This document shows positions 25,657-33,948 of a DNA stretch of 46,015 nt, piece after piece (the stretch's first letter is position 1; each line of letters starts with the position of its first letter). Under the pieces are notes generated by a model. That model worked only from the letters and a program-made list of their open reading frames with translations. It ran no database searches and was not told the DNA's origin. Source of the DNA: Cognatundibacterium aquatile (GTDB lineage: Bacteria; Pseudomonadota; Gammaproteobacteria; Burkholderiales; Burkholderiaceae_D); contig NZ_JACOFT010000008.1 of assembly GCF_014699135.1 (NCBI RefSeq), positions 1 through 46,015 on the forward strand, read 5' to 3'. Position numbers and translations under genes: made by a program.

Positions 25657-26841
25657 TTACTTCGTTTCCGCAAACAGTTCGCGGCCTATCAGCATGCGGC
25701 GGATTTCGCTGGTACCAGCACCGATTTCATACAGTTTGGCATCGCGCCACAGGCGGCCGACCGGGTACTCATTGATATAGCCATTGCCACCCAGCGCCTG
25801 GATCGCTTCACCTGCCATCCAGGTGGCTTTTTCTGCCGAGTACAAAATCGCGCCCGCAGCATCTTTGCGTAAGGCGCGGACTTGTTCCGGATTGGTGGCA
25901 CGGTCGCAAGCCTGGCCAACCGCGTAAACATAAGCTTTGCAGGCCATCATGGTGGAATACATATCCGCCAGTTTGCCTTGCATCAGTTGAAATTCGCCAA
26001 TCGGCTGACCAAACTGTTTGCGGTCATGCACGTAAGGCACAACGGCATCCATACACGCCTGCATGATGCCGAGCGGGCCGCCGGACAAAACTGTGCGCTC
26101 AAAATCGAGGCCGGACATCAGCACATTCACGCCCTTGCCAAGACCACCAAGCACGTTTTCTGCAGGTACTTCGCAATCTTCAAAGACCAGTTCACCGGTA
26201 TGCGAACCGCGCATGCCGAGCTTGTCGAGTTTTTGCGCAATACTGAAACCTTTGAAATTCTTTTCAATCAGGAAAGCGGTCATGCCACGCGGGCCAGCTT
26301 CCAGATCGTTTTTTGCATACACCACCAGCACGTCGGCGTCAGGGCCATTGGTGATCCACATCTTGGTGCCGTTCAACACCCAGCGGTCGCCTTTGAAATC
26401 GGCGCGCAATTTCATGCTGACGACGTCGGAACCTGCATTCGGCTCGGACATCGCGAGCGCACCGATGTGTTCACCGGAAATCAGTTTCGGCAGGTATTTT
26501 TGCTTTTGCTCTTCGGTGCCGTTGCGTTTGATCTGGTTCACGCACAGATTCGAATGCGCGCCGTACGACAAGCCTACCGAGGCGGACGCGCGCGAGATTT
26601 CTTCCATCGCGATGATGTGGGCGAGATAGCCCATGTTGGCGCCGCCGTATTCTTCGCTGACAGTCACACCCAGAATGCCGAGATCGCCCATCTTGCGCCA
26701 CAGATCCATAGGGAACTGGTCGTTGCGGTCGATTTCCGCCGCACGTGGCGCGATTTCGGCGGCGGCAAATTGTTGAACGGCTTCACGCAAAGCGGCGATA
26801 TCGTCGCCATGATCGAAAGTTAAACCGGGTAAATGGAGCAT
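25657..26841 (-). CDS. liuA: isovaleryl-CoA dehydrogenase
   Basis: 394 residues; ATG 26841 after GAGGA. It oxidises isovaleryl-CoA to 3-methylcrotonyl-CoA. The diagnostic point is the catalytic base: it has Glu248 in [15 protein letters not shown], as in human isovaleryl-CoA dehydrogenase, and lacks a Glu at the usual position near the end (EIGAGTSEI instead of YEGTSEI). Other motifs: [54 protein letters not shown]. First liu enzyme gene after the LiuR-controlled promoter region. Confidence 0.95.
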   Translation of the reverse strand: MLHLPGLTFDHGDDIAALREAVQQFAAAEIAPRAAEIDRNDQFPMDLWRKMGDLGILGVTVSEEYGGANMGYLAHIIAMEEISRASASVGLSYGAHSNLCVNQIKRNGTEEQKQKYLPKLISGEHIGALAMSEPNAGSDVVSMKLRADFKGDRWVLNGTKMWITNGPDADVLVVYAKNDLEAGPRGMTAFLIEKNFKGFSIAQKLDKLGMRGSHTGELVFEDCEVPAENVLGGLGKGVNVLMSGLDFERTVLSGGPLGIMQACMDAVVPYVHDRKQFGQPIGEFQLMQGKLADMYSTMMACKAYVYAVGQACDRATNPEQVRALRKDAAGAILYSAEKATWMAGEAIQALGGNGYINEYPVGRLWRDAKLYEIGAGTSEIRRMLIGRELFAETK

Positions 26842-26901
26842 GTCATCCTCACTGTAATGATGGAACAGAATCTTTTTTATTCATCAGAGTGGCGCAATCC
26901 C

Positions 26902-26929
26902 GGTTTCGCAGCGATAGCCTTGCGAAACC
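26902..26929 (-). promoter_or_regulatory. perfect 9-bp inverted repeat between the thioesterase and liuA genes
   Basis: GGTTTCGCA (26902-26910) and TGCGAAACC (26921-26929) flank ten bases. It lies 60 bp upstream of the liuA start in the 151-bp gap after the thioesterase gene. There is no T-run, so it could be an operator, an mRNA structure or a factor-assisted terminator. Confidence 0.5.
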
Positions 26930-26992
26930 AATTTTGCATCCATACTGTTATTTTTTGCTGCGACTACATTGACCGTCACGGCGGACCGTCAG

Positions 26993-27451
26993 TTATTTTT
27001 TTGCGATCACAAACAAAGTCTGTTGCATGATCGCGCACAATTTTTCTTGCCCCTGATTGACGACAAACACCTCGGCGCTTGAAACGACCAGGGTTTTTCC
27101 TGATTTCAAGACCTTGCCACGGGCGATCAGGGTATCGCCTATGCCGGGTGCAACGATATTAATTTTATACTCGGCAGTTAAGCACTCACTTACAGGCATC
27201 AACAATGTATTTGCGGCATAACCACCGGCAGCATCCGCCAGCGTGCCAATCACGCCGCCATGAAAATAGCCGTGTTGCTGACTAACAGCATCGCTGTATG
27301 GCAAGCTGATCTCACAGGTGCCGGGCGTCATTCCGGTCAGTTTTGCATTCCACGCCATCAACGCACCCTGGCCGTTGAAGCTCTGCAGCAAAGTCAACGC
27401 CAGCGTGTGATCAAGCGCGGCGGGTGCTGCGGATGTGGCGTCCTGATACAT
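26993..27451 (-). CDS. PaaI/hot-dog-fold acyl-CoA thioesterase
   Basis: 152 residues from the ATG at 27449-27451, which has GGGGA upstream. Hot-dog signature: YFHGGVIGTLADAAGGYAAN, followed by TAEYKINIVAPGIGDTLIARGK and VVSSAEVFVVNQGQ, as in PaaI and YbaW-type thioesterases. It probably releases CoA from dead-end acyl-CoA esters of the branched-chain pathway. It is the first gene behind the LiuR-type operator at 27511, so it should be under LiuR control. Confidence 0.88.
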   Translation of the reverse strand: MYQDATSAAPAALDHTLALTLLQSFNGQGALMAWNAKLTGMTPGTCEISLPYSDAVSQQHGYFHGGVIGTLADAAGGYAANTLLMPVSECLTAEYKINIVAPGIGDTLIARGKVLKSGKTLVVSSAEVFVVNQGQEKLCAIMQQTLFVIAKK

Positions 27452-27499
27452 AAAGTCTCCCCGGAAATACAAAATCTGAGCAAAATCTGAGCGTAGGAA

Positions 27500-27536
27500 A
27501 TAATACGACTAATTGACGTTAACGTAAACGTCAATT
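27500..27536 (-). promoter_or_regulatory. putative LiuR operator with overlapping promoter
   Basis: The perfect 10-bp arms AATTGACGTT (27511-27520) and AACGTCAATT (27527-27536) flank six bases. Read leftwards, -35 TTTACG (27523-27528) and -10 TATTAT (27500-27505) stand 17 bp apart, with the operator over the -35. It serves the thioesterase-liuA direction. The arms recur at 28013. Confidence 0.75.
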
Positions 27537-27563
27537 GATTGCGTTTTGTGCAGACTGGTATTT

Positions 27564-27965
27564 CTACGCGGTCTGACCAGCTTTCGTATGCAAGGCCAGC
27601 AAACGCCGGCTTTTATCTTCATGGGCGCTGATTTCCGCCAGCATGACTTCGATATCCTCGCGCTGCTGCTCAAGTGAAGCGCGGTGCCGTGCCAGCACCA
27701 CCAGAAAGCTCTGTAATTGCGCTTCGGTATCTTTTGGTGAGCGGTACATGTCGACCAGGCTCTTGATATCCGACAAGCTCAGGCCCAGACGCTTACCACG
27801 CAGGGTCAGCTTCAGTTGTGTGCGTTCGCGCGCGGTATAGACACGATTGCGACCGCTGGGACCTTCGCGGGTCGGGCTTAACAAGCCCTGATCTTCGTAA
27901 AAACGTATCGCTCGTGGCGTGATATCAAATTCGCGGGCTAAGTCGGTAATGGTGTAGGTGGCCAT
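27564..27965 (-). CDS. liuR: MerR-family regulator, LiuR type
   Basis: 133 residues from the ATG at 27963-27965. The N-terminal MerR helix-turn-helix is clear (TYTITDLAREFDITPRAIRF, then YEDQGLL, RNRVYTARERTQLKLTLRGK). A coiled-coil dimerisation helix follows (LVVLARHRASLEQQREDIEV). The C terminus lacks the Cys ligands of metal-sensing MerR proteins, which fits a small-molecule (branched-chain acyl-CoA) sensor. It lies at the head of the leucine cluster, with ACGT-rich palindromes on both sides, matching the known role of LiuR in Proteobacteria. A second palindrome in its own leader suggests autoregulation. Confidence 0.88.
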   Translation of the reverse strand: MATYTITDLAREFDITPRAIRFYEDQGLLSPTREGPSGRNRVYTARERTQLKLTLRGKRLGLSLSDIKSLVDMYRSPKDTEAQLQSFLVVLARHRASLEQQREDIEVMLAEISAHEDKSRRLLALHTKAGQTA

Positions 27966-28012
27966 AGTTTTAGTACACAAAATCGTTTTTCTGATTACAA
28001 TCGCTGAAATCG

Positions 28013-28032
28013 AATTGACGTTAACGTCAATT
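28013..28032. promoter_or_regulatory. putative LiuR operator in the liuR/MBL divergent region
   Basis: AATTGACGTT directly followed by AACGTCAATT: a perfect 20-bp palindrome with no spacer. It is 48 bp from the liuR start and 65 bp from the divergent gene at 28097, and could control both. It shares both arms with the site at 27511 but lacks the six central bases. Confidence 0.75.
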
Positions 28033-28096
28033 GCATAAAAACGCATTGTAGGCTATTCCGGCTACAACGTACGTACCAAAAAGAGAAGAGACAACA

Positions 28097-29170
28097 ATGA
28101 ATCACCTGGAACAACAACTCGATTATCCGTTTGGCGAAACCCTGCCGGAATCTGGCAAGACGGTGGAAATAGCGCCCGGCGTTTTATGGATACGCATGGG
28201 CCTGCCGTTTGCACTGAACCACATCAATCTGTGGCTGCTGGAAGATGAAGTCGAGACTGCGCAGGGGCGGGTACATGGCTGGACAATTGTCGATTGCGGC
28301 ATCGCCAGCGATGCCACCCGTGATGCCTGGGAAGTGTTGTTCGGTGATCTGCACAATCATCTGCGCGGCTTGCCGGTGGTGCGGGTGATTGCCACCCACT
28401 GTCATCCCGATCATATCGGCCTGGCAGACTGGTTGTGTACCTTGTGGAACGTGCCGCTGTGGATGACAGCGGGCGAATATGGCTTTGCCCGCATGATGTC
28501 GGCTGGTTTACCGGGTGCGGATGGCACCGCGATGTTTCCGCATTTCCGCAAACACGGACTCGATCCGGCGATGCAAGAACAGATACAGGAAAGAAAAAGT
28601 CATTACAGCCGCATGGTACCGACGGTGCCGACTTCGTATCGCCGCATGCAAGAAGGCATCGACCTGACGATTCATCAGCGGCGCTGGCAAATCATCACCG
28701 GCTTTGGTCACTCGCCAGAACACGCGTCATTGTATTGCGCTGATCTGAATATCCTGATTTCTGGCGATATGCTGTTGCCACGCATTTCCACGAATGTATC
28801 CGTGTTTGCGATAGAACCGGAAGCCAATCCGGTGCAGCAGTATCTCGATTCACTCAAGAAATACCTGCCGCTGCCTGAGGATGTGCTGATCCTGCCTTCG
28901 CATGGCAAGCCGTTCAAGGGGCTGCACACGCGCATCACGCAATTGGAAGAACATCACGCTGAACGCCTGGCCGAGGTCGTTGCAGCTTGTACGACGCCGC
29001 AATCAGCCTGTGACATCGTGCCACTGATGTTCCGCCGCCCGCTCGATGCGCACCAGCTGACATTTGCTATCGGCGAAGCACTCGCGCATCTGCACAAACT
29101 GTGGTTTGACGGCATTTTGCAGCGGCAAACAGGTGATGACGGCATCATCCGTTTTGTTGCCAGAACATAG
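28097..29170 (+). CDS. metallo-beta-lactamase-fold hydrolase
   Basis: 357 residues; ATG 28097 preceded by GAAGAG. The metal-binding motif is ATHCHPDHIGLADW (H101, H103, D105, H106). Further ligands are likely in GFGHSPEHASLY, LISGDMLLP and the late ILPSHGKPF. A helical C-terminal domain with FRRPLDAHQLTFAIGEALAHL resembles the winged-helix end of LACTB2-like hydrolases, which act on thioesters or nucleic acids. Divergent from liuR across a shared palindrome, so a role in acyl-CoA or related ester cleavage in leucine metabolism is plausible but not shown. Confidence 0.88.
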   Translation: MNHLEQQLDYPFGETLPESGKTVEIAPGVLWIRMGLPFALNHINLWLLEDEVETAQGRVHGWTIVDCGIASDATRDAWEVLFGDLHNHLRGLPVVRVIATHCHPDHIGLADWLCTLWNVPLWMTAGEYGFARMMSAGLPGADGTAMFPHFRKHGLDPAMQEQIQERKSHYSRMVPTVPTSYRRMQEGIDLTIHQRRWQIITGFGHSPEHASLYCADLNILISGDMLLPRISTNVSVFAIEPEANPVQQYLDSLKKYLPLPEDVLILPSHGKPFKGLHTRITQLEEHHAERLAEVVAACTTPQSACDIVPLMFRRPLDAHQLTFAIGEALAHLHKLWFDGILQRQTGDDGIIRFVART

Positions 29171-29238
29171 GCACTGACATTGCGGCAACAAGCGAGCTGA
29201 CCTGCCTGCAACGGTTCACACGAACTGATGGCAAGCGG

Positions 29239-30111
29239 CTATTTTGTTCTGAGTTCCATGCCCGCCAACGGTGACGGCGCCGCACAATTGCCGCTTTGCG
29301 CGCCCTGTAAAAACGCATGGATGGTTTGCGTGGTCAGTCCTTCGGTGCGATGCAATAAACCATTCCCGCCAAAATTCATATGCGATGCGCCATTCACGAT
29401 ACCCAGCCATTTGCAACCCGGAGACATGTCGGCAAACGGTTCGGTACGGGTACGCCAGGAAGCGTGTGCCAGATCATCGTCTCTGGTTCCTGTCATCAAT
29501 AACACTGGCTTACTGATTTTGTACCAGGCATGGGCGGGAAAAATCAATCCCTCACCTTGTGGCGACAAGGTAATATACGCATCGAAACTGGCGGTGCCGG
29601 TCACGCCCATTTTATTGTCGGCACCGGCTTCCATCATGGCCACTGCCGCCCCCATGGAATGACCGAGTAAGACCGCGCGTCTGCCAGTACAACGTGCCGC
29701 AGCCCATTGACGCGCTGCATTAATGTCCATCAGCCGCGCCGCATAGGCTGGTGCATCGGTGACTAATTCTGTCAGGCCGTCCTGCAAACTGCCGCCGCGC
29801 TTGGCTTCACGCAAAGATTGTCTACCGCTTTCCAAATGCCCCGGCACAACGCTCAGAAAACCTTCTTTCGCCATGAATTCAGCCAGATAAACATAGCCTT
29901 TTTCCGAACCGCCAGCGCCGTGGGAAATAATCGCCACACCCTGACATGCTCCCGCATTCTGATACACCATAGCAGGAACACTCTGACTATCCTGACGCGT
30001 CAGCGAAATACGCTCCGCCGCAACAACCTGAGTAGACGCGACCGTCAATGCCGTCAAACCGATCAACATACCGATGTATGAACGCTTTCTGAATCCTGTT
30101 GCTGTATGCAT
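29239..30111 (-). CDS. exported alpha/beta hydrolase
   Basis: 290 residues from the ATG at 30109-30111, which has AGGAG seven bases upstream. A signal peptide is present (MHTATGFRKRSYIGMLIGLT, cleavage near VVAAE). Catalytic parts: oxyanion segment AIISHGAGGSEKGY, nucleophile elbow VLLGHSMGAAV (Ser), acid region MTGTRDDDLAH, and His in NGASHMNFGG. Resembles exported dienelactone-hydrolase/chlorophyllase-like enzymes. Substrate unknown. Convergent with the MBL gene. Confidence 0.85.
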   Translation of the reverse strand: MHTATGFRKRSYIGMLIGLTALTVASTQVVAAERISLTRQDSQSVPAMVYQNAGACQGVAIISHGAGGSEKGYVYLAEFMAKEGFLSVVPGHLESGRQSLREAKRGGSLQDGLTELVTDAPAYAARLMDINAARQWAAARCTGRRAVLLGHSMGAAVAMMEAGADNKMGVTGTASFDAYITLSPQGEGLIFPAHAWYKISKPVLLMTGTRDDDLAHASWRTRTEPFADMSPGCKWLGIVNGASHMNFGGNGLLHRTEGLTTQTIHAFLQGAQSGNCAAPSPLAGMELRTK

Positions 30112-30155
30112 CACGCCGCTCCTTAATTAATCTGGATAACACACACCTCAACGAT

Positions 30156-30653
30156 CTAACTGATAAAACAGATGACCGCCTTGCCATGTGCGGCGGCATT
30201 TGCATAAAAATTTTGCAGATGGGAATAATGTTCTAGCAGATAATTTAATGCCTGCACCCCGTCGGTGATCCACATCCCTTCAGGATAAACCTGCGCTTTT
30301 TCCATCTTTGCTGCGTCAAAGCGCTGCGCCAGCGCGGATGCGGGCATTTCCTGCAACGCGGCACTGACTGCGGCGACCTGAGGCGCGGTCAGGCAACGGG
30401 CGGGGCCTTTACCAAGATCATCGCTGACTTCCTGATCGCCAAACACCGCCCACCCCAAAGGTTCGTCACCGCCAAAAGTCGCACCATTGAGCAAATACTG
30501 TATGCCGTGCCAGGCTTTTTCGAGATCAAACAATTCCGCTTCGTCGTTGCTGCCGTTTTTGGCAAAAATAAATTGGCGGACTTGTCCGGGATGCTGTTTC
30601 AGTTCATCCAGTTTTTCCTGTGTCAGCGTCAGATAAAAACAGCTCATGCCCAT
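30156..30653 (-). CDS. DUF1877 family protein (YfbM-like)
   Basis: 165 residues from the ATG at 30651-30653, with GGAG seven bases upstream. It starts MGMSCFYLTLTQEKLDEL and has LEKAWHGIQYLLNG, GDQEVSDDLGKGPARCLTAP and ALNYLLEHYSHLQNFYANAA, the standard pattern of DUF1877 (E. coli YfbM). Cytoplasmic, function not established. Confidence 0.87.
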   Translation of the reverse strand: MGMSCFYLTLTQEKLDELKQHPGQVRQFIFAKNGSNDEAELFDLEKAWHGIQYLLNGATFGGDEPLGWAVFGDQEVSDDLGKGPARCLTAPQVAAVSAALQEMPASALAQRFDAAKMEKAQVYPEGMWITDGVQALNYLLEHYSHLQNFYANAAAHGKAVICFIS

Positions 30654-30803
30654 GAAATGCTCCCGAAAATCGGCTATCGTCACTCAGTCAAAATCCACTG
30701 CTTTCAACACGAACAGCATTCACAATATAACTGAGTGCAGCCCATTTCCGCATAAATTTCTGTCGTCCGAAACAACACGCCTATGGCGTTTGAGCTGATC
30801 TGT

Positions 30804-30849
30804 CAGGCCAGTCGTACAACGCTGAAATATCGCTTTGACGACTGACCTG
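30804..30849 (-). terminator. long-arm hairpin without T-run after the zinc-ribbon membrane gene
   Basis: CAGGCCAGTCGT (30804-30815) and ACGACTGACCTG (30838-30849) pair at 11 of 12 positions around a 22-base loop. It lies 33 bp past the stop of the leftward gene at 30882, where a terminator is expected, but no U-tract follows. Confidence 0.45.
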
Positions 30850-30881
30850 AAGCTGGTATCGCACCGGATTTATAAGAGTTT

Positions 30882-32099
30882 TTACAGAGGATTTTTTGTG
30901 CCGCATTCACCGCAGAAAATGTCGTCTGCTGCCAATGGTGCTTTGCAGGCAGAACATACTCTGGCAACTGGTGCAACAGGCGCAGGCGGCACTGCTGGCG
31001 TCACTGTTGGGGCGATATCTGCTTCGGCTTTCGCCGCTGGCTGATTACTCTTGGCCGCCGCTGCAGATGCAACTGCGGCGTCTTTTGCTTCCTGCAATTT
31101 TGCCCCGGCACGGTCTTTGGCTTCGTTGGCGCGACGTTTTGCCTCCTGCATCTGCGCCTGTAATTGTTCTTCCGCTTCGGTAAAATTAAGACCATCCGTC
31201 ACTTGCAGATAAATCAGGCAGGTACCGTTAATCATTGTCAGAAACGGAATGACCATACCAACGCTGAACAGCAGCCCGGTTGCGAAACCAAACGCACCGG
31301 TGTACGCCATGCCGCTCTCCAGAGCCTCAAAGCCGCCGCCATATCCCATCTGATTTCCCATATGGCTTCCCATGATGCCGGACATCATTCCCATCACATT
31401 TCCCATAGGATTAATGCCGACGGCCTGAGAAATTCCCATTGTCGTGACATAGCCGGAAAACAAAATGAACGACACCACGCCAGACAAAAACAGCACCAGG
31501 AAAGACAGCACGACGATATAAGTAATCGTCATCAGCAAACGCTGACGGACAATCACAAACAAACGGGCAATCGTTTCCATTACCGAGTTACCGGCCCAGA
31601 TTGCCGGTGCCGCCAGTGGCATGGCTACATAAAATATACTGGCAAAAGTGACGCCGATGATCACCGTCAGCAATGGCAACATAACGGCATACAGCAAGGA
31701 ACCAAGCCCGGGCAACTTACACAAAAAAAGCACGGCAAACGCAAGCAGCGCCACCAGCAAAAAAATCACCAGCAACACCAGCGCCACGCCCAGCATGCGA
31801 TGTACCGTAAAGATGCCCTGGATAATCGCATCGCTGAAACTGAGTTCACGTCCCTGCGACTGGCGCATCAGCAAAATACCAACCGCCGAATAGCCGGTGA
31901 TACCAACAATCAACGTCACGATGGAAAACAGGCCCCCCAGCAAAAAGCTGTGGCGTGTCAGCCAGGCAGTCATCGCCATAGACAGGAAAAAAGCCAGTGC
32001 TGCCATGCCAGTCATGGCAAGCGCGCGCCAGTTCGTTGCGGCCTCTGCGGCACGCAGCAACACAAATGGGCTGCCGGAAGTCTTTGGATTGCTGCTCAT
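30882..32099 (-). CDS. polytopic membrane protein with C-terminal zinc ribbon
   Basis: 405 residues from the ATG at 32097-32099, which has GGAG upstream. Several long hydrophobic segments (ALAMTGMAALAFFLSMAM, FLLGGLFSIVTLIVGITGYS, VALVLLVIFLLVALLAFAVL, LLTVIIGVTFASIFYVAM, LLFSVGMVIPFLTMINGTC) indicate six or so membrane helices. A Gly/Met-rich loop (MGNVMGMMSGIMGSHMGNQM) lies between them. An Ala/Lys/Glu coiled-coil-like helix follows, and the end CSACKAPLAADDIFCGECG is a four-Cys zinc ribbon. It pairs with the gene upstream, which has zinc ribbons at its N terminus. No enzyme motif is visible; a scaffold or envelope role is a guess. Confidence 0.75.
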   Translation of the reverse strand: MSSNPKTSGSPFVLLRAAEAATNWRALAMTGMAALAFFLSMAMTAWLTRHSFLLGGLFSIVTLIVGITGYSAVGILLMRQSQGRELSFSDAIIQGIFTVHRMLGVALVLLVIFLLVALLAFAVLFLCKLPGLGSLLYAVMLPLLTVIIGVTFASIFYVAMPLAAPAIWAGNSVMETIARLFVIVRQRLLMTITYIVVLSFLVLFLSGVVSFILFSGYVTTMGISQAVGINPMGNVMGMMSGIMGSHMGNQMGYGGGFEALESGMAYTGAFGFATGLLFSVGMVIPFLTMINGTCLIYLQVTDGLNFTEAEEQLQAQMQEAKRRANEAKDRAGAKLQEAKDAAVASAAAAKSNQPAAKAEADIAPTVTPAVPPAPVAPVARVCSACKAPLAADDIFCGECGTKNPL

Positions 32100-32235
32100 G
32101 TAGTCTCCGATGGATGTCGTCACTCTGGACGGGGTTAACAATGATGGGTGATGGAAGATGTGCGGCGCGGTCTATCAATGCCACGCCGGAACATAGGCAT
32201 ACGAAATCATGCGTATGCCCATGTGCGGAACTGGT

Positions 32236-33276
32236 TTAATAGCGTGAACGCAGTTGTTTGATTTTCCTGATTTTTGCGAGAGCCGCGGTATTGCCGGGGT
32301 CCAGCGCCAGCGCAGTCTGGGCGGTCGCCAGTGCATTATCGTAATCACCGCTGGCGATAAAACTGTCGGCACGGTTTAACAAAGCTGTCGCCTTACCATG
32401 CATCATTTCGCCGCCTGGCTGTGCCTGTGCCCCTTGTTTGCGTTTAGCGTTGACTGGTTCATCGTAAAAATCGTCATCTTCGTCAAATTCATCATCGTCA
32501 TTCCGGCGTTTCTTTTTGGCGGTCACGGGTGCAGGCGCTTCCGTGGTTGCCGGTGTCGTCGGTGCGGTCGTCACTTCCGGCATTGCAACGGCAGAAGCTG
32601 GAGCCGGCGCAACATCCGCCGGCGGGCTGCTCGGCAATGAGGCGGCGACGGGTTCAGCACTGGTCACGACGGGCTCGGTCTGCGAACGGGATTTTGCATA
32701 CCAGACGTAAGCACCAGCGCCAGCGGCAATTGCCACGACCGCGGCGACCAGCACGATGGCCGTCACCGGCGTCGCCGTCTTGCTGACCGGCAGGGCATTG
32801 TAGGAAGGAGAAGCGTTAGCGCCAGTTGACTGCGATGGCTGTGCAGCTACATTCGCGGTGCTTGCGGCTGGCGTCGCTGCAGTGACAGGGACATCCGTGT
32901 TTGCGGATGGCACAGCATCGTCAACAGTGGCGCTCACGCTTTGCACAGACAGATTTGTCGCGGCTTCGCTGGCAATGCTGGCAATAAATGCCTGCGCTGT
33001 CGGCAGATCAGCTGGCTGTTCTGTTGGTTGTTCTGTCGCGCTGACTGGTGCCTCGCTGGTGGTTGCCGCCACAACATCCGTTGCCGTGGCAGCGGCTACA
33101 TCAGCGCCAGTGCTGGCACCGCATTTTTTGCAGAAACGCGCGCCTGGGGTCAGTGGCGCATGGCATTGATGACACTCAGGCGTCGGCGGCGCTGGCGGTA
33201 ACAACGCACTGCCACACGATTTACAAAACTTGGCACCACCCCGGTTGTCAGTACCGCAGCTCACACAGGTATTCAT
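32236..33276 (-). CDS. membrane protein with two N-terminal zinc ribbons and a C-terminal TPR-like end
   Basis: 346 residues. Two zinc ribbons open the protein: C4/C7/C18/C21 and C35/C38/C49/C52. A long Ala/Thr/Pro-rich region follows, then one membrane helix (about 170-193, VTAIVLVAAVVAIAAGAGAY). A second Pro/Ala-rich region, an acidic patch (NDDDEFDEDDDFYDE) and a TPR-like helical pair (LLNRADSFIASGDYDNALAT) end the protein. So zinc ribbons sit on one side of the membrane and a repeat domain on the other. It is 136 bp upstream of the other zinc-ribbon membrane gene, same strand, probably one transcript. Function unknown. Confidence 0.75.
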   Translation of the reverse strand: MNTCVSCGTDNRGGAKFCKSCGSALLPPAPPTPECHQCHAPLTPGARFCKKCGASTGADVAAATATDVVAATTSEAPVSATEQPTEQPADLPTAQAFIASIASEAATNLSVQSVSATVDDAVPSANTDVPVTAATPAASTANVAAQPSQSTGANASPSYNALPVSKTATPVTAIVLVAAVVAIAAGAGAYVWYAKSRSQTEPVVTSAEPVAASLPSSPPADVAPAPASAVAMPEVTTAPTTPATTEAPAPVTAKKKRRNDDDEFDEDDDFYDEPVNAKRKQGAQAQPGGEMMHGKATALLNRADSFIASGDYDNALATAQTALALDPGNTAALAKIRKIKQLRSRY

Positions 33277-33443
33277 CCATCTTCCTTTTTGTCGGCTTAT
33301 TTTGTCGGTTTACTCAGCAATCAATCACTACGATCGGTAGTAAAGAAGTTATTGCAAAAATTATACAAGGGGTTTGTAACAAGACAATTAAAACGATGGC
33401 AGAAAATCAGGAATACGACAGGTAACGGCTCAGTTGTGCAACA

Positions 33444-33468
33444 CAACAACGTAGCAAAGCCGTTGTTG
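33444..33468. terminator. small perfect hairpin next to repeat copy B
   Basis: CAACAACG (33444-33451) and CGTTGTTG (33461-33468) flank nine bases. It could end transcription from the leftward helix-hairpin-helix gene. No T-run. The rest of the 33277-33475 gap shows nothing else. Confidence 0.35.
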
Positions 33469-33475
33469 AGGCCAT

Positions 33476-33561
33476 CAACATACTGGGTGGGGTATTTTTC
33501 AGAAGCCTTTATTAATAAGGAGATCAATGCGAAAAAGCTGGATACTCCCCCATTTTTTTCA
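33476..33561 (+). repeat. dispersed 85-bp intergenic element, copy B
   Basis: It starts ATACTGGGTGGGGTAT, contains AATAAGGAGATCAATG in the middle and closes with GATACTCCCCCATTTTTTTC. Same orientation as copies A and C. It abuts the 3' end of the helix-hairpin-helix gene. Confidence 0.7.
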
Positions 33562-33858
33562 GGAAGAGGCTTTTTCCGCCTGCGCCAGCTTGCGGGCGTC
33601 GGTAAATTCCCACCACGGTTTCGCAGGTTCGCCATTCATGAATGCGGTGACCGACATGAACACATCGATCACGCAGGGATCGTGCCGCACGCCGGTCAGC
33701 TGGCACAGCTTTTCATACATCTGCCACGGACACTGCCCCACCAAATCCGCAGGCGCGCTGATGCCCAGCAAACGCAGATCCGCCGCACCGGCCTTGCCGA
33801 TATTCGGTAAATCCGTCAGCTGGCGCAGGCGGTTTCGGTCAACTTTGTCGGGGTGCAT
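33559..33858 (-). CDS. helix-hairpin-helix protein, Cdd1/pathogenicity-locus family
   Basis: 99 residues from the ATG at 33856-33858 with AAGG upstream; an upstream ATG at 33909 lacks a site. It matches small HhH proteins of the Cdd1 type: VDRNRLRQLTDLPNIGKAGA is a helix-hairpin-helix DNA-contact motif (LPNIGKA). It is followed by LGISAPADLVGQCPWQMYEK and a closing TAFMNGEPAKPWWEFTDARK typical of the family. Probably binds DNA nonspecifically; biological role not established. Lies between two copies of the dispersed element together with the DUF2971 gene. Confidence 0.85.
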   Translation of the reverse strand: MHPDKVDRNRLRQLTDLPNIGKAGAADLRLLGISAPADLVGQCPWQMYEKLCQLTGVRHDPCVIDVFMSVTAFMNGEPAKPWWEFTDARKLAQAEKASS

Positions 33859-33948
33859 GGGGTCTGCCTTGAATTGTCTACTAGGTCTGTCTCTGCGACG
33901 AGCACTCATTAGCCGTAGTAATTGGGTCTGACGTATGGTTTATTAACT

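Noticed and set aside
25882..26823. 313-codon open frame opposite liuA
   Set aside because: Antisense shadow of isovaleryl-CoA dehydrogenase; composition is typical of a mirrored reading frame.
31164..32138. 324-codon His/Gln-rich frame opposite the zinc-ribbon membrane gene
   Set aside because: The His/Gln richness is the mirror of hydrophobic codons in the membrane helices on the minus strand.
33289..33810. 173-codon plus-strand frame through repeat copy B
   Set aside because: It runs antisense to the helix-hairpin-helix gene and has no ribosome binding site; its only notable part is the repeat itself.
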